NCBI GenBank assembly: GCA_015066095.1
Contig: SVPC01000006.1
Location: forward strand, 1 to 64,000
DNA: 64,000 nt
Reading direction: 5' to 3'
Origin: Oscillospiraceae bacterium
Lineage (GTDB): Bacteria > Bacillota > Clostridia > Oscillospirales > Acutalibacteraceae
Part shown: positions 24,858-33,441 of the stretch, one piece after another
Layout of the letters: each line of letters opens with the position of its first letter
Position numbering within the stretch: the stretch's first letter is position 1
Made by a program: the position numbers and the translations under genes
The notes under the pieces: generated by a model
Database searches by the model: none
Told to the model about the DNA's origin: nothing
What the model saw: only the letters and a program-made list of their open reading frames with translations

Positions 24858-25578
24858 GTCTGTCAAAAACGGTTCGGGTGAAAAAATTATTAACTCCGAG
24901 CTTAACAAAACTCCTTTTGCAATAGTAGAATCTTATAAAAACCTCCGTACAAATCTTATTTCTATTCTTTCTAAAAATGATGGTAAGGTTTTAGCCATTT
25001 CAAGTCCCAACGCGGCTGAAGGTAAATCTACAACTGCGCTTAATATCGCAATAACACTTTCACAACTTAATAAAAAAGTTGTTATTCTTGATACCGACGC
25101 TCGCAAACCATCCATTCACAAAAAGGCAAAAATTAACAATGACAAAGGTTGTATGGATGTACTTTTGGAAACCGGCACCATCGACGATGTAGTTGTTCAT
25201 TACAACAATTTTCTGGATGTTATCCCCTCGGGTGCAAAGGTTAAAAACCCATCTGAATTATTTAGTACTCCCGCTTTTGATAAACTTTTGGCAGATTTGC
25301 AAGAAAAATATGATTTTATTATTCTTGACACTCCACCCATCAATGTAGTATCTGACACCTTGATAATTGCCCAAAAGGTTGATACTTTAGTAATGGTTAT
25401 ACGCGCAGGTGTAACAAAATATGAAGCATTTGAATATGCTTACGACAGCCTTAAAGTGCTTGATATTGAACTTGATGGCGTTATAATCAACGGTTCAGGC
25501 GGTAAAGGCGGATATTATTCAAGAAATAAGTATAGCTATTATCGTTATGCAAACCAACAAAACTCAAATAATGAATAA
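24847..25578 (+). CDS. CpsD/CapB-type tyrosine-protein kinase
   Basis: This 243-residue BY-kinase autophosphorylates on tyrosines and controls exopolysaccharide assembly. Walker A is SPNAAEGKSTTALNIA (about 51-66), Walker A' VVILDTDARKPS (about 79-90) and Walker B FIILDTPPINV (about 156-166). The C-terminal tail holds a tyrosine cluster: GGYYSRNKYSYYRYANQQ. AAAGGAGG at 24833-24839 precedes the start; the long frame from 24775 lies inside the upstream gene. It depends on the overlapping Wzz-like gene for activation. A terminator-like hairpin follows its stop. Confidence 0.9.
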   Translation: MAIKSVKNGSGEKIINSELNKTPFAIVESYKNLRTNLISILSKNDGKVLAISSPNAAEGKSTTALNIAITLSQLNKKVVILDTDARKPSIHKKAKINNDKGCMDVLLETGTIDDVVVHYNNFLDVIPSGAKVKNPSELFSTPAFDKLLADLQEKYDFIILDTPPINVVSDTLIIAQKVDTLVMVIRAGVTKYEAFEYAYDSLKVLDIELDGVIINGSGGKGGYYSRNKYSYYRYANQQNSNNE

Positions 25579-25581
25579 AAT

Positions 25582-25606
25582 AAACGGGAGAACTTTTCTC
25601 CCGTTT
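25582..25606 (+). terminator. Terminator-like hairpin between kinase and phosphatase genes
   Basis: AAACGGGAGAA (25582-25592) pairs with TTCTCCCGTTT (25596-25606) and is followed by a short T run. It lies between cpsD- and cpsB-like genes, so some transcription probably stops before the phosphatase. Confidence 0.75.
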
Positions 25607-25632
25607 TTGCATAAAAACAGGAGGTGGTAAAA

Positions 25633-26370
25633 ATGTATCTCGATATCCATTCACATATTTTGTATGGTATTGATGACGGTGCCAAAGATTTAAACTCTTC
25701 ACTTGCATTATTAAATGAATTAAAAAATCAAAATGTTACTGATGTTATATTAACACCGCATTTTTACCCCTTAATCGACACATTGGATGATTTTTTAATA
25801 AAACGCGAAGAACATTACAATAATCTTATAGAAGAAATAAAACAAAACCCTTTTCCGAATATTTACTTGGGTTGTGAGATATTATATTACAGTGGAATAA
25901 GTAATGCTTCCCTTCTTCAAAAATTCACACTCGCTAATTCTAAATATATATTGTTAGAACCTAATTTCGGTCTTTTAAACAAACACTTTGAGTATGAACT
26001 TAATAAACTTAAAGAATTAGGCTTCAAGCCCATAATTGCACATATCGAGCGCTATCACAAAGCCAGCGGTTATAAATCTTTCTTAAAATTCGCAAAAGAA
26101 AATGACATTCCTTTACAGGTAAATGCCACTTCATTCTTTACAAAACACTACACACACACACTTAAAAAACTTATAAAGGAAGACCTTATTTGTTATATCG
26201 CTTCTGACACTCATTCTGTCACTATGCGTCCGCCTATGATAAAAGATTCGCTTTGCAAAATAGGCGAACTTTACGGCGAAGAATATAGAGAAAAACTTAT
26301 TTCCCGTTCTATGCGATTGTTAAATGAAATCACTCATAAGGAACCCGTATATGACATCAAAAAACCTTAA
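25633..26370 (+). CDS. CpsB/CapC-type tyrosine-protein phosphatase (PHP family)
   Basis: This 245-residue metal-dependent phosphatase removes phosphates from the BY-kinase tail. The PHP motifs are visible: DIHSHILYGIDDGA at the N-terminus, ILTPHF (about 38-43) and IAHIERY (about 134-140). SDTHSV (near 195) adds further metal ligands. GGAGG lies nine bases upstream of ATG 25633, which fits better than the GTG at 25624. Its place after Wzz and kinase is the typical order of the tyrosine phosphorylation module. Confidence 0.9.
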   Translation: MYLDIHSHILYGIDDGAKDLNSSLALLNELKNQNVTDVILTPHFYPLIDTLDDFLIKREEHYNNLIEEIKQNPFPNIYLGCEILYYSGISNASLLQKFTLANSKYILLEPNFGLLNKHFEYELNKLKELGFKPIIAHIERYHKASGYKSFLKFAKENDIPLQVNATSFFTKHYTHTLKKLIKEDLICYIASDTHSVTMRPPMIKDSLCKIGELYGEEYREKLISRSMRLLNEITHKEPVYDIKKP

Positions 26371-27172
26371 CATAAACCATAAAAATGGTATTTGCTATAT
26401 CACATTCCCTAAAATAGAAGAAACAGGTCTTGTAAACCACCTGTTTTCCACCCGTATAGGCGGTGTAAGTGAGGGATATTTCGGCTCTATGAATGTTAGT
26501 TTTAACCGTGGCGATAAACGCGAAGCGGTTATAGAAAATTACCACCGTTTGTGTGATACCCAGGGTATAGATATTAAAAATCTTGTACTTAGCGCCCAAA
26601 CCCATACCGACAATGTAAGGGTCGCAACAAAAAATGATTGTGGCACAGGTATTTTCTCCCCCGCTTTTTGCGATGTTGACGGACTTATAACAGGCCAAAG
26701 CAAAGTGGCACTCGTAACACAGTACGCCGATTGTACTCCCCTTGTATTTTTAGACCCTCAAAAAAAGGTTATTGCCACATCCCATTCAGGTTGGCGCGGA
26801 ACAGTTAAACAAATCGGCAAAAAAACTGTTGAAAAAATGCAACAAGAGTTCGGTTGTAATCCAAAAGATATAATTGCGGGTATCGGTCCTTGCATTGGCA
26901 AATGCTGTTACGAGGTTGACGACCCTGTTTATAACGAATTTTTAAAACTTGAATTTTTAAACTTATCTAAAATCTTTACAAAAAAATCAAACGGTCATTA
27001 TATGCTCGATTTAATAGAAGCCAACCGCCAAATACTTATAAATGCGGGTATAAACCCTGATAACATTGACTTGTCTGATATTTGTACTTGTTGTAACAGT
27101 GATAGTTTACATTCGCATCGTGTCACTGGGTGCAAACGGGGCAATTTAGGTCTTATAATAGAATTAAAATAA
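26351..27172 (+). CDS. pgeF: Peptidoglycan editing factor PgeF (YlmD/YfiH)
   Basis: This 273-residue protein belongs to the YfiH/laccase-domain family, called peptidoglycan editing factor because it removes misincorporated L-serine muropeptides in Escherichia coli; other members have purine nucleoside activity. The metal ligands are visible: HTDNV (about 79-83), ADCTPL with Cys (about 124-129) and HSGWRGT (about 142-148). The start at 26351 has AAGGA upstream and overlaps the phosphatase end by 20 bases. The alternative frame from 26324 is inside that gene. Confidence 0.88.
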   Translation: MTSKNLNINHKNGICYITFPKIEETGLVNHLFSTRIGGVSEGYFGSMNVSFNRGDKREAVIENYHRLCDTQGIDIKNLVLSAQTHTDNVRVATKNDCGTGIFSPAFCDVDGLITGQSKVALVTQYADCTPLVFLDPQKKVIATSHSGWRGTVKQIGKKTVEKMQQEFGCNPKDIIAGIGPCIGKCCYEVDDPVYNEFLKLEFLNLSKIFTKKSNGHYMLDLIEANRQILINAGINPDNIDLSDICTCCNSDSLHSHRVTGCKRGNLGLIIELK

Positions 27173-27200
27173 AAAATCAAGGGATATCCCTTGATTTTTT
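27171..27200. terminator. Palindromic terminator overlapping the gerAB end
   Basis: Bases 27171-27200 form a perfect palindrome, AAAAAATCAAGGG around ATAT, ending in TTTTTT on each strand. It begins with the last bases of the pgeF stop and includes the last four codons and stop of the gerAB-like gene. It should terminate transcription from both sides. Confidence 0.85.
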
Positions 27201-27992
27201 TATTACCAAAATTCCTACAATACATTTAACAAGGCTTGTTACTAAATAAACAAAATACAAAAGCCCATCCAGACGGGTAAACAAATTACCAAAAGTCACC
27301 GTACTGCCCACCGAAGAATAAGGACAATCGAGTCTAGTGGAAAGCGCGATACCAAACAACAAAACCGTATTAAGCAAACAAATTCCCAATAATATAAACC
27401 CTATGCCGATTCCTAAAACGCCCGTCTTTTTGGAAAATCCGTTAAGCCGTGCGAAAACCGCTAAAATTCCTGTAGGCAAAGCAACACTTAGAACATACGG
27501 CAACAATTGATTTCCAAGTTCTGCAAATGACGGGATATTATAAATAAAAATATTTTTCACATTAAAATCTTTAGCTGTAGACAAAAAGTAAACCAAAAAC
27601 ACAAAAGCTATAATAAAAACACTTATAATTGAAACTTTTAAAACCGCATTTCCTCTAAAGGATGCATAAATAATTAAAAGTGCGAAAGAAACTGCTATTA
27701 AAATGGGTGTTGTTTGGGGTAATAAATTATCACTTATAAATACGATAAAAGTAATAAATGTATCCGCTACACAAAAAAGTGACAACAACCAAATAACCGC
27801 TGTAAAAAGTCTAGAAAACGGTATATAATAAAACAAAAAATACACGCCTATTGATAAAATAAAAGAGATTAAGAATGCCAAAAAATTATACTTGTTTGCG
27901 TTATTTATGGGCGCTGTAATCACAGTATTACCCAACACAAACAATACACACAAGGCACCAAAAAGTTTATTGGAACAATTTGCTTTTTCCAT
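27177..27992 (-). CDS. Short GerAB-like germination protein
   Basis: This membrane protein of 271 residues resembles GerAB (spore germination permease, amino-acid-transporter fold) but is short; GerAB is usually about 365 residues with 10 helices, and I count about eight here. The N-terminal part looks shortened. It lies last in a gerAA-gerAC-gerAB operon on the minus strand, overlapping the gerAC gene. GerAB binds the germinant. The start is ATG 27992 (GGGG upstream) or the TTG just before. It may be a true minimal form or a decaying gene; the frame is intact and codon usage is normal. Confidence 0.75.
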   Translation of the reverse strand: MEKANCSNKLFGALCVLFVLGNTVITAPINNANKYNFLAFLISFILSIGVYFLFYYIPFSRLFTAVIWLLSLFCVADTFITFIVFISDNLLPQTTPILIAVSFALLIIYASFRGNAVLKVSIISVFIIAFVFLVYFLSTAKDFNVKNIFIYNIPSFAELGNQLLPYVLSVALPTGILAVFARLNGFSKKTGVLGIGIGFILLGICLLNTVLLFGIALSTRLDCPYSSVGSTVTFGNLFTRLDGLLYFVYLVTSLVKCIVGILVIKKSRDIP

Positions 27993-28536
27993 CAAAATAC
28001 ACCCCTTTGTCTTTTACCGATATTGTGGGTAATTTCACATTTTGCACATCATTTAAAATCTCAAAAAATCTGTTTTTTGTGGCATTGTTTTGTTTTAAAA
28101 GCCCCATAATATCGTATCCCACACACGACGAGGATACCGGCTTTGCCGATAAAAGTTCTTTTGCATTTTTTGCTTTCACAAAGTATGCCGAAAGGGTTAT
28201 AGGGTCGGTATCGTAACAATAATTTTTAATGTCTTTAAATTGGTCGGCATCTATATTTTCACCAATCACAATCACACCGCAATGAGAAAGCAAAAGAGGT
28301 TGGGTGCAACTATTTTTAATTTGCTTTACCGCTTTATCAATACTGTCGCCTTTTCCGTTTAAAAGTTTAAGGGTTTGCTCCTCGTTTTCGGAATTTATAA
28401 TAACCGCTTCAAAATAAACATTGTACTTGCCGTTTTCATTATCAAAACCTATACTTGAAATAAGATATTCGGGACCTGTTTTTTCGCAACCGCAAAGTAA
28501 AAACAAAAACAGAACCGCAAAAATCACTTTTTTCAT
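27967..28536 (-). CDS. Short GerAC-like germination lipoprotein
   Basis: This 189-residue lipoprotein starts with a signal and lipobox LLCGCEKTG (cleavage before Cys 17). GerAC proteins are normally about 370 residues, so only the N-terminal half is present and the C-terminal domains are missing. Conserved family-like sequence is GPEYLISSIGFDNENGKYNV and LLLSHCGVIVIGE. It has an ATGA overlap with gerAA upstream and overlaps gerAB downstream, which argues that the unit is transcribed and intact. Confidence 0.75.
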   Translation of the reverse strand: MKKVIFAVLFLFLLCGCEKTGPEYLISSIGFDNENGKYNVYFEAVIINSENEEQTLKLLNGKGDSIDKAVKQIKNSCTQPLLLSHCGVIVIGENIDADQFKDIKNYCYDTDPITLSAYFVKAKNAKELLSAKPVSSSCVGYDIMGLLKQNNATKNRFFEILNDVQNVKLPTISVKDKGVYFDGKSKLFQ

Positions 28537-30020
28537 TTTTTATTACCCTTTCGCACCTTATTTTTGTTAAAAACAGGTCGGTAAACCATATAACTCCACG
28601 GCAACCTAAATAAAGTATCCTTAAGGCTTTGAATGTTGGCTTTTTTAAGTGAAATTGTGTAATCTATCCCAAAAGAATTGAGAGAAAAAACATAAAAAAG
28701 CAAGAAAATCAACCCTAAAAAATACCCGTAAAGCCCCAAAACAGAAGATAATGCCACAAAACCTATTCTAAAATAAAAAACAGCACTTTTAAGCCTTGGT
28801 AACATTAGTCCCGCTATACCCGAAAGCGCCACTATTATAAGTATCGGCGAACTGATAATTCTGGCTTCCACCGCTGCCTGTCCTACCACAAGACCGCCTA
28901 CAATGCTTAGTGCATGACCCAAGTTTTGGCTCATTCTGATACCTGCTTCTTTGAGTATTTCGAAAACCAAAATCATAACCACACACTCGGTCATAGGTGT
29001 GAACGGCACACCACCTCGCAGCTGCATGACCGATATTACAAACGGGGTTGGCAAAAGTGCGCGGTGAAATGTAGAAAGTGCTATAAAAACTGCGGGTATG
29101 CTAATGCTTAAAAAGAAACAAAAATAGCGGAGTAACCGTTCTGCTGAACTTAAAAGATAATTTTGATAGTAATCTTCATCCGACTGAAAATTTTCACAAA
29201 ACAAATAGGGTATTGTAGCCACCATTGGTGTACCGTCTACCACTATGGCAATTCGCCCTTCTAAAAGCCGCGCCGCAACCACATCAGGACGCTCTGTCAG
29301 TCCGCTTGTTTTAAAAATCGGACTCCCCTTTTCTTTAATCAATTCAATTATATAGTTAGTATCAAGTATACCGTCTATATCTATTTTTTGTATTTTTTTC
29401 TTTAATTTTTCGAGTATTTTTTCATTGGCAAGTGTACCCAAGTAACAAACAAATACCGCAGTCGAGCTGCGTCTGCCGACACGGAACATTTCGGTGCAAA
29501 AATCGGGAGTCAAAAGTTTGCGCCTGAGCATTGCAAGATTTAAAAGCGCCGCTTCTTCAAAGCCCTCGCGCGGACCTTGTAATATGCGTTCTTCCTGCGG
29601 CTCGTTAATACCACGGGTGCGAAAGCCCTTAACATCCATCATAAGTGCCTGCTTACTGCCGTCTATAAGCAAAAGCGCCTCACCGTAAAGTATGCCCTCA
29701 AGCATATCTGCCACTATTTCTTTTTGCTTTACATCACGCGCAAAAAGTATTTGCTTGCCGATATAATCGGTTATACTTCCGCTTTCATTATTCACATTTT
29801 GGGTAAGAAGCGGACGGATTATTGCTTCATTTATCTGTTCGGAATCGGTCATACCGTCCATATAAACAAGCGCACAATCAAACGGTACTTCTTTCCGTGC
29901 CGAAATCTCCTTAACACGCAAAATAACATCCCTTTTAAAAATGTCTTTAAAAAATGCAATATCCTCTTTTAAATTACCGCTTAAATAACTGTTTTTATAA
30001 TCTGCTATCTGCCCAGACAT
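28533..30020 (-). CDS. GerAA-type spore germination protein
   Basis: This is a 495-residue GerA-family germinant-receptor A subunit, located in the spore inner membrane. A soluble N-terminal domain (about 1-270) holds GRVGRRSSTAVFVCYLG-like sequence and RPDVVAARLLEGRIAIVVDG. About five membrane helices follow, with PAVFIALSTFH and the conserved GRHxL-like basic tail. Length is normal. I choose ATG 30020, with GGTGAC upstream; the longer frame from 30086 runs through the terminator of lepA. It leads the three-gene ger operon. The germinant cannot be read from the sequence. Confidence 0.92.
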   Translation of the reverse strand: MSGQIADYKNSYLSGNLKEDIAFFKDIFKRDVILRVKEISARKEVPFDCALVYMDGMTDSEQINEAIIRPLLTQNVNNESGSITDYIGKQILFARDVKQKEIVADMLEGILYGEALLLIDGSKQALMMDVKGFRTRGINEPQEERILQGPREGFEEAALLNLAMLRRKLLTPDFCTEMFRVGRRSSTAVFVCYLGTLANEKILEKLKKKIQKIDIDGILDTNYIIELIKEKGSPIFKTSGLTERPDVVAARLLEGRIAIVVDGTPMVATIPYLFCENFQSDEDYYQNYLLSSAERLLRYFCFFLSISIPAVFIALSTFHRALLPTPFVISVMQLRGGVPFTPMTECVVMILVFEILKEAGIRMSQNLGHALSIVGGLVVGQAAVEARIISSPILIIVALSGIAGLMLPRLKSAVFYFRIGFVALSSVLGLYGYFLGLIFLLFYVFSLNSFGIDYTISLKKANIQSLKDTLFRLPWSYMVYRPVFNKNKVRKGNKK

Positions 30021-30073
30021 AAAGTCACCACACTTAATTTTTAATAGTGTGTGCAGTTTTAAAACCAAAATAC

Positions 30074-30099
30074 AAAAGCCCTCCAAAAGGAAGGCTTTT
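30074..30099 (-). terminator. Intrinsic terminator of lepA
   Basis: On the minus strand AAAAGCCTTCC pairs with GGAGGGCTTTT (one G-T pair) across a TTTT loop, followed by a T-rich run. It lies 46 bases after the lepA stop. Confidence 0.8.
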
Positions 30100-30145
30100 A
30101 AACGATTTTTTATATTCTTCTAAACATATATCAGGACAAAATCAC

Positions 30146-31951
30146 CTATTCATCAAGTTTAAGTACCGCCATAAATGCTTCTTGCGGAACTTCAACATTA
30201 CCTAAACGGCGCATACGCTTTTTACCCTCTTTTTGTTTTTCAAGAAGTTTTTTCTTACGGGTAATATCACCGCCGTAACATTTAGCAAGTACGTCTTTAC
30301 GCATAGCCTTAACGGTCTCACGCGCAATAACCTTGCCCGAAACCGCAACCTGTACAGGCACTTCAAACAACTGACGCGGTATGAATTCTTTTAACTTTTC
30401 GGCTATTTTACGAGCACGAGCATAGGAATTATCTGTATGCACAATGAAGGATAGTGCATCCACCATATCACCTGCAAGTAAAACATCAAGTTTTACAAGT
30501 TTGCTCTTTTCATAACCTTTCATCTCGTAATCGTAACTGGCATATCCTTTTGTACGAGATTTTAATGCATCGAAAAAGTCGTAAACTATCTCGCCCATAG
30601 GCATAATATAGTGAATATCCACACGGTCGCCCATATATTTCATATCGGTATAAACACCGCGACGTTCTTCACAAAGTTGCATTATAGTGCCAACATAATC
30701 ACTCGGCGAGTAAATATGCACATCTGCCACAGGCTCAAGTGCTTCTGCAATAATTGCAGGGTCGGGGTAGTTTGTAGGGTTGTCCACCGTAATGGTTTCA
30801 CCCGACGTAAGTGTAAATTTATACTCAACACTTGGTGCTGTGGTAACAAGGTCGAGATTATATTCCCTTTCCAGTCTTTCTTGGATAATTTCCATATGCA
30901 AAAGTCCTAAAAATCCGCAGCGGAAACCAAAGCCCAACGCATTAGAACTTTCGGGCTCGAAAAGGAGTGAAGCATCGTTTAACTGTAATTTATCAAGCGC
31001 ATCGCGCAAATCGGGATATTTAGCGCCGTCAGCAGGGTAAATACCGCAGAAAACCACGGGGTTAACCTTGCGGTAACCCTCAAGCGGCTCAGATACAGGA
31101 TTATCCACCAAAGTAATCGTATCACCTACACGCGCTTCACTTACAGTCTTAATAGAAGCTGCCAAATAGCCTACTTCGCCCACTTCCAAAACATCGCAAG
31201 GCTCCATAGATGTGGCGCGTTTACGACCCAGTTCTACAATATCAAAGGTGGCGCCTGTAGCCATCATTTTAATGGTGTCCCCTGCTTTTATCTTACCACT
31301 CATAACACGGAAATACACTATTACACCCTTATAAGGGTCATAATAAGAATCAAATATAAGTGCCGAAAGCGGTGCGTTTGCGTCGCCCTTAGGTGCAGGA
31401 ATTTCGGTAACAATTTTTTCCAAAACCTCTTCGATGTTTTCACCTGTTTTAGCCGAAATCAAAGGTGCATTGTCGGCAGGAATGCCGATAATATCCTCTA
31501 TCTCTGCTTTGACGCGTTCAGGCTCGGCAGAAGGTAAATCAATTTTATTGATAACAGGCAAAATTTCAAGCCCGTGGTCTACCGCCAAATAGGTGTTCGC
31601 CAAGGTCTGCGCTTCAATACCTTGCGAAGCATCAACTATAAGCACCGCCCCTTCACAAGCCGCGAGCGAACGCGAAACCTCATAGTTAAAGTCCACGTGA
31701 CCTGGAGTGTCTATTAAATTAAGTTCGTATGTTTCACCGTCTTTTGCATCGTAATATAAAGTTACCGCGTGTGCTTTAATGGTAATACCGCGTTCACGCT
31801 CCAAATCCATACTATCAAGTATTTGTTCTTCCATATCACGACTTGCAACCGATTGTGTATGCTCGAGTAATCGGTCAGCCAAAGTTGACTTGCCGTGGTC
31901 AATATGGGCTACTATACAAAAATTTCTGATTTTATCAAGCGGAAATGACAC
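30146..31951 (-). CDS. lepA: Elongation factor 4 (LepA)
   Basis: LepA is a ribosome-bound GTPase that affects translation and initiation. The 601-residue protein has P-loop [15 protein letters not shown] (about 15-29), switch motif DTPGHVDF (about 82-89) and NKID (about 135-138). EF-Tu-like domains 2 and 3 follow, with the unique LepA C-terminal domain with [20 protein letters not shown] (about 560-579). The start is a GTG at 31951 with AAGGAG upstream. It is transcribed alone and divergently from the pyr operon. Confidence 0.96.
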   Translation of the reverse strand: MSFPLDKIRNFCIVAHIDHGKSTLADRLLEHTQSVASRDMEEQILDSMDLERERGITIKAHAVTLYYDAKDGETYELNLIDTPGHVDFNYEVSRSLAACEGAVLIVDASQGIEAQTLANTYLAVDHGLEILPVINKIDLPSAEPERVKAEIEDIIGIPADNAPLISAKTGENIEEVLEKIVTEIPAPKGDANAPLSALIFDSYYDPYKGVIVYFRVMSGKIKAGDTIKMMATGATFDIVELGRKRATSMEPCDVLEVGEVGYLAASIKTVSEARVGDTITLVDNPVSEPLEGYRKVNPVVFCGIYPADGAKYPDLRDALDKLQLNDASLLFEPESSNALGFGFRCGFLGLLHMEIIQERLEREYNLDLVTTAPSVEYKFTLTSGETITVDNPTNYPDPAIIAEALEPVADVHIYSPSDYVGTIMQLCEERRGVYTDMKYMGDRVDIHYIMPMGEIVYDFFDALKSRTKGYASYDYEMKGYEKSKLVKLDVLLAGDMVDALSFIVHTDNSYARARKIAEKLKEFIPRQLFEVPVQVAVSGKVIARETVKAMRKDVLAKCYGGDITRKKKLLEKQKEGKKRMRRLGNVEVPQEAFMAVLKLDE

Positions 31952-32079
31952 TAACTTTTCTCCTTACTGTTGTGTTTTATAATCGTGTGTATAATCACTA
32001 TTATCGTATAATAAGTTTATTGTATCATAAAACAACAAAATTTACAAACCATTTATTTAAAAAACATTGGGCAAATTTC

Positions 32080-32108
32080 TTGACAATGGTGTTATATTGT
32101 GATATTAT
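32080..32108 (+). promoter_or_regulatory. Promoter of the pyr operon
   Basis: TTGACA (32080-32085) and TATTAT (32103-32108) are 17 bases apart. Transcription would begin near 32115, giving a leader of about 120 bases. Confidence 0.8.
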
Positions 32109-32138
32109 ATATAAAGTTTAATTATATTATTATACGCA

Positions 32139-32219
32139 TGGCGCTATGACGCCAACAACACCGTGATTTTTTCTTCGCGGTTGTTGTGTTCGCCTTGCCT
32201 TTTGGCAGGGTGTTTTTTT
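32139..32219 (+). promoter_or_regulatory. Structured pyr leader with attenuator
   Basis: Three stem-loops follow one another. SL1 is TGGCG/CGCCA (32139-32154). SL2 pairs ACAACACCGTG (32155-32165) with CGCGGTTGTTGT (32176-32187) with one bulged T and a U-rich loop. SL3 is CGCCTTGCC/GGCAGGGTG (32191-32212) plus TTTTTTT, an intrinsic terminator. It lies between promoter and pyrC, so it should control the whole operon. I do not recognise the PyrR-binding loop of Bacillus, and pyrR is not here. Two mini-ORFs (32138-32149; 32146-32166, Met-Thr-Pro-Thr-Thr-Pro) overlap the stems. Confidence 0.65.
32191..32219 (+). terminator. Attenuator terminator in the pyr leader
   Basis: A 9-bp stem with two G-T pairs, CGCCTTGCC (32191-32199) with GGCAGGGTG (32204-32212), is followed by seven T. 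It stands before pyrC, not after a gene, so it acts as an attenuator. Confidence 0.85.
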
Positions 32220-32237
32220 AAGAAAGGCGGGAATTTT

Positions 32238-33437
32238 TTGAACAATATGATAAATAATGCAAAGGTTTATGAAAATGGCACATTTATTGTTAAAGATTTT
32301 CCGCTTCCTACAGGCGGTATTGTTTCTAATTTCAATAATTTATTTGTTTTCCCGGCTTTTTGTGACGTTCACGTTCACCTAAGAGAGCCGGGTTTTTCAT
32401 ATAAAGAAACCATTAAAAGCGGTACTATGGCTTGTGCTCACGGCGGATATACCGATGTCTGCTCAATGCCCAATCTTAACCCCGTACCCGATAGTGCAAA
32501 GCATTTAAAGGCTCAACTCGATATTATAGAAACCGATGCTGTAATAAATGTCTACCCCTATGCCTCAATTACAGTCGGACAAAAGGGTGAACAACTTTCG
32601 GATTTTGAAAATCTTCGTCACGCTTTTGCCTTTTCGGATGACGGCCGCGGTGTGCAAAACGAAGAAATGATGCGTGAGGCTATGAAAAAAGCCAAAGAAC
32701 TTGGCAAAATTATAGTAGCGCATTGTGAAGATAACAGTTTACTTTTCGGCGGTTACATTCACGACGGCGAGTATGCAAAGGCTCACGGCCACAAGGGTAT
32801 ATGTAGTGAAAGCGAATGGAAACCCATTGAACGCGACCTGAAACTTGCTAAAGAAACAGGTTGTAAATACCACGTTTGCCACATTTCCTGCAAAGAAAGT
32901 GTGGAACTTATAAGAAAAGCCAAAGCCGATGGGGTGGATGTCACTTGCGAAACCGCTCCCCACTATTTGGTGCTTACCGACAAAGACCTTAAAGAAGATG
33001 GCAGATTTAAGATGAATCCGCCGCTTCGAAGCGAAGCCGACAGACTAGCCCTCATAGAAGGTATAAAAGACGGCACTATTGATATGATTGCTACCGACCA
33101 CGCGCCACACAGCAGTGAAGAAAAATCAAAAGGACTTGAAAAAAGCGCTTTCGGTATAGTAGGCATTGAAATTGCATTCCCTGTTATGTACACATACCTT
33201 GTAAAAACGGGCATAATAACATTAGAAAAACTTATTGAAATCATGGCTATAAATCCCCGAAAGCGGTTTTCGATACCGCAAAGCGGCTACACCATATGGG
33301 ATTTAGATAAAAAATTCACCGTAGACACAGACGATTTTTTATCCAAAGGCATTGCAACCCCATTTGAAGGGTGCGAACTTTACGGTCAAAACAAACTTAC
33401 CGTTTTAGGCGATGAGATAAAATATATTAAGGAGTAA
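32238..33437 (+). CDS. pyrC: Dihydroorotase
   Basis: PyrC is the zinc enzyme closing carbamoyl-aspartate to dihydroorotate. The roughly 400-residue protein has metal motif DVHVHLREPG (about 41-50), further His ligands in HCEDN (about 166) and HVCHIS (about 217), and DHAPH (about 292). The start is probably TTG 32238, which has AAAGG about ten bases upstream; ATG 32247 follows closely. The longer frame from 32163 reads through the terminator stem and is rejected. It is the first gene of the pyr operon, with carB four bases downstream. Confidence 0.9.
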   Translation: MNNMINNAKVYENGTFIVKDFPLPTGGIVSNFNNLFVFPAFCDVHVHLREPGFSYKETIKSGTMACAHGGYTDVCSMPNLNPVPDSAKHLKAQLDIIETDAVINVYPYASITVGQKGEQLSDFENLRHAFAFSDDGRGVQNEEMMREAMKKAKELGKIIVAHCEDNSLLFGGYIHDGEYAKAHGHKGICSESEWKPIERDLKLAKETGCKYHVCHISCKESVELIRKAKADGVDVTCETAPHYLVLTDKDLKEDGRFKMNPPLRSEADRLALIEGIKDGTIDMIATDHAPHSSEEKSKGLEKSAFGIVGIEIAFPVMYTYLVKTGIITLEKLIEIMAINPRKRFSIPQSGYTIWDLDKKFTVDTDDFLSKGIATPFEGCELYGQNKLTVLGDEIKYIKE

Positions 33438-33441
33438 AAAA

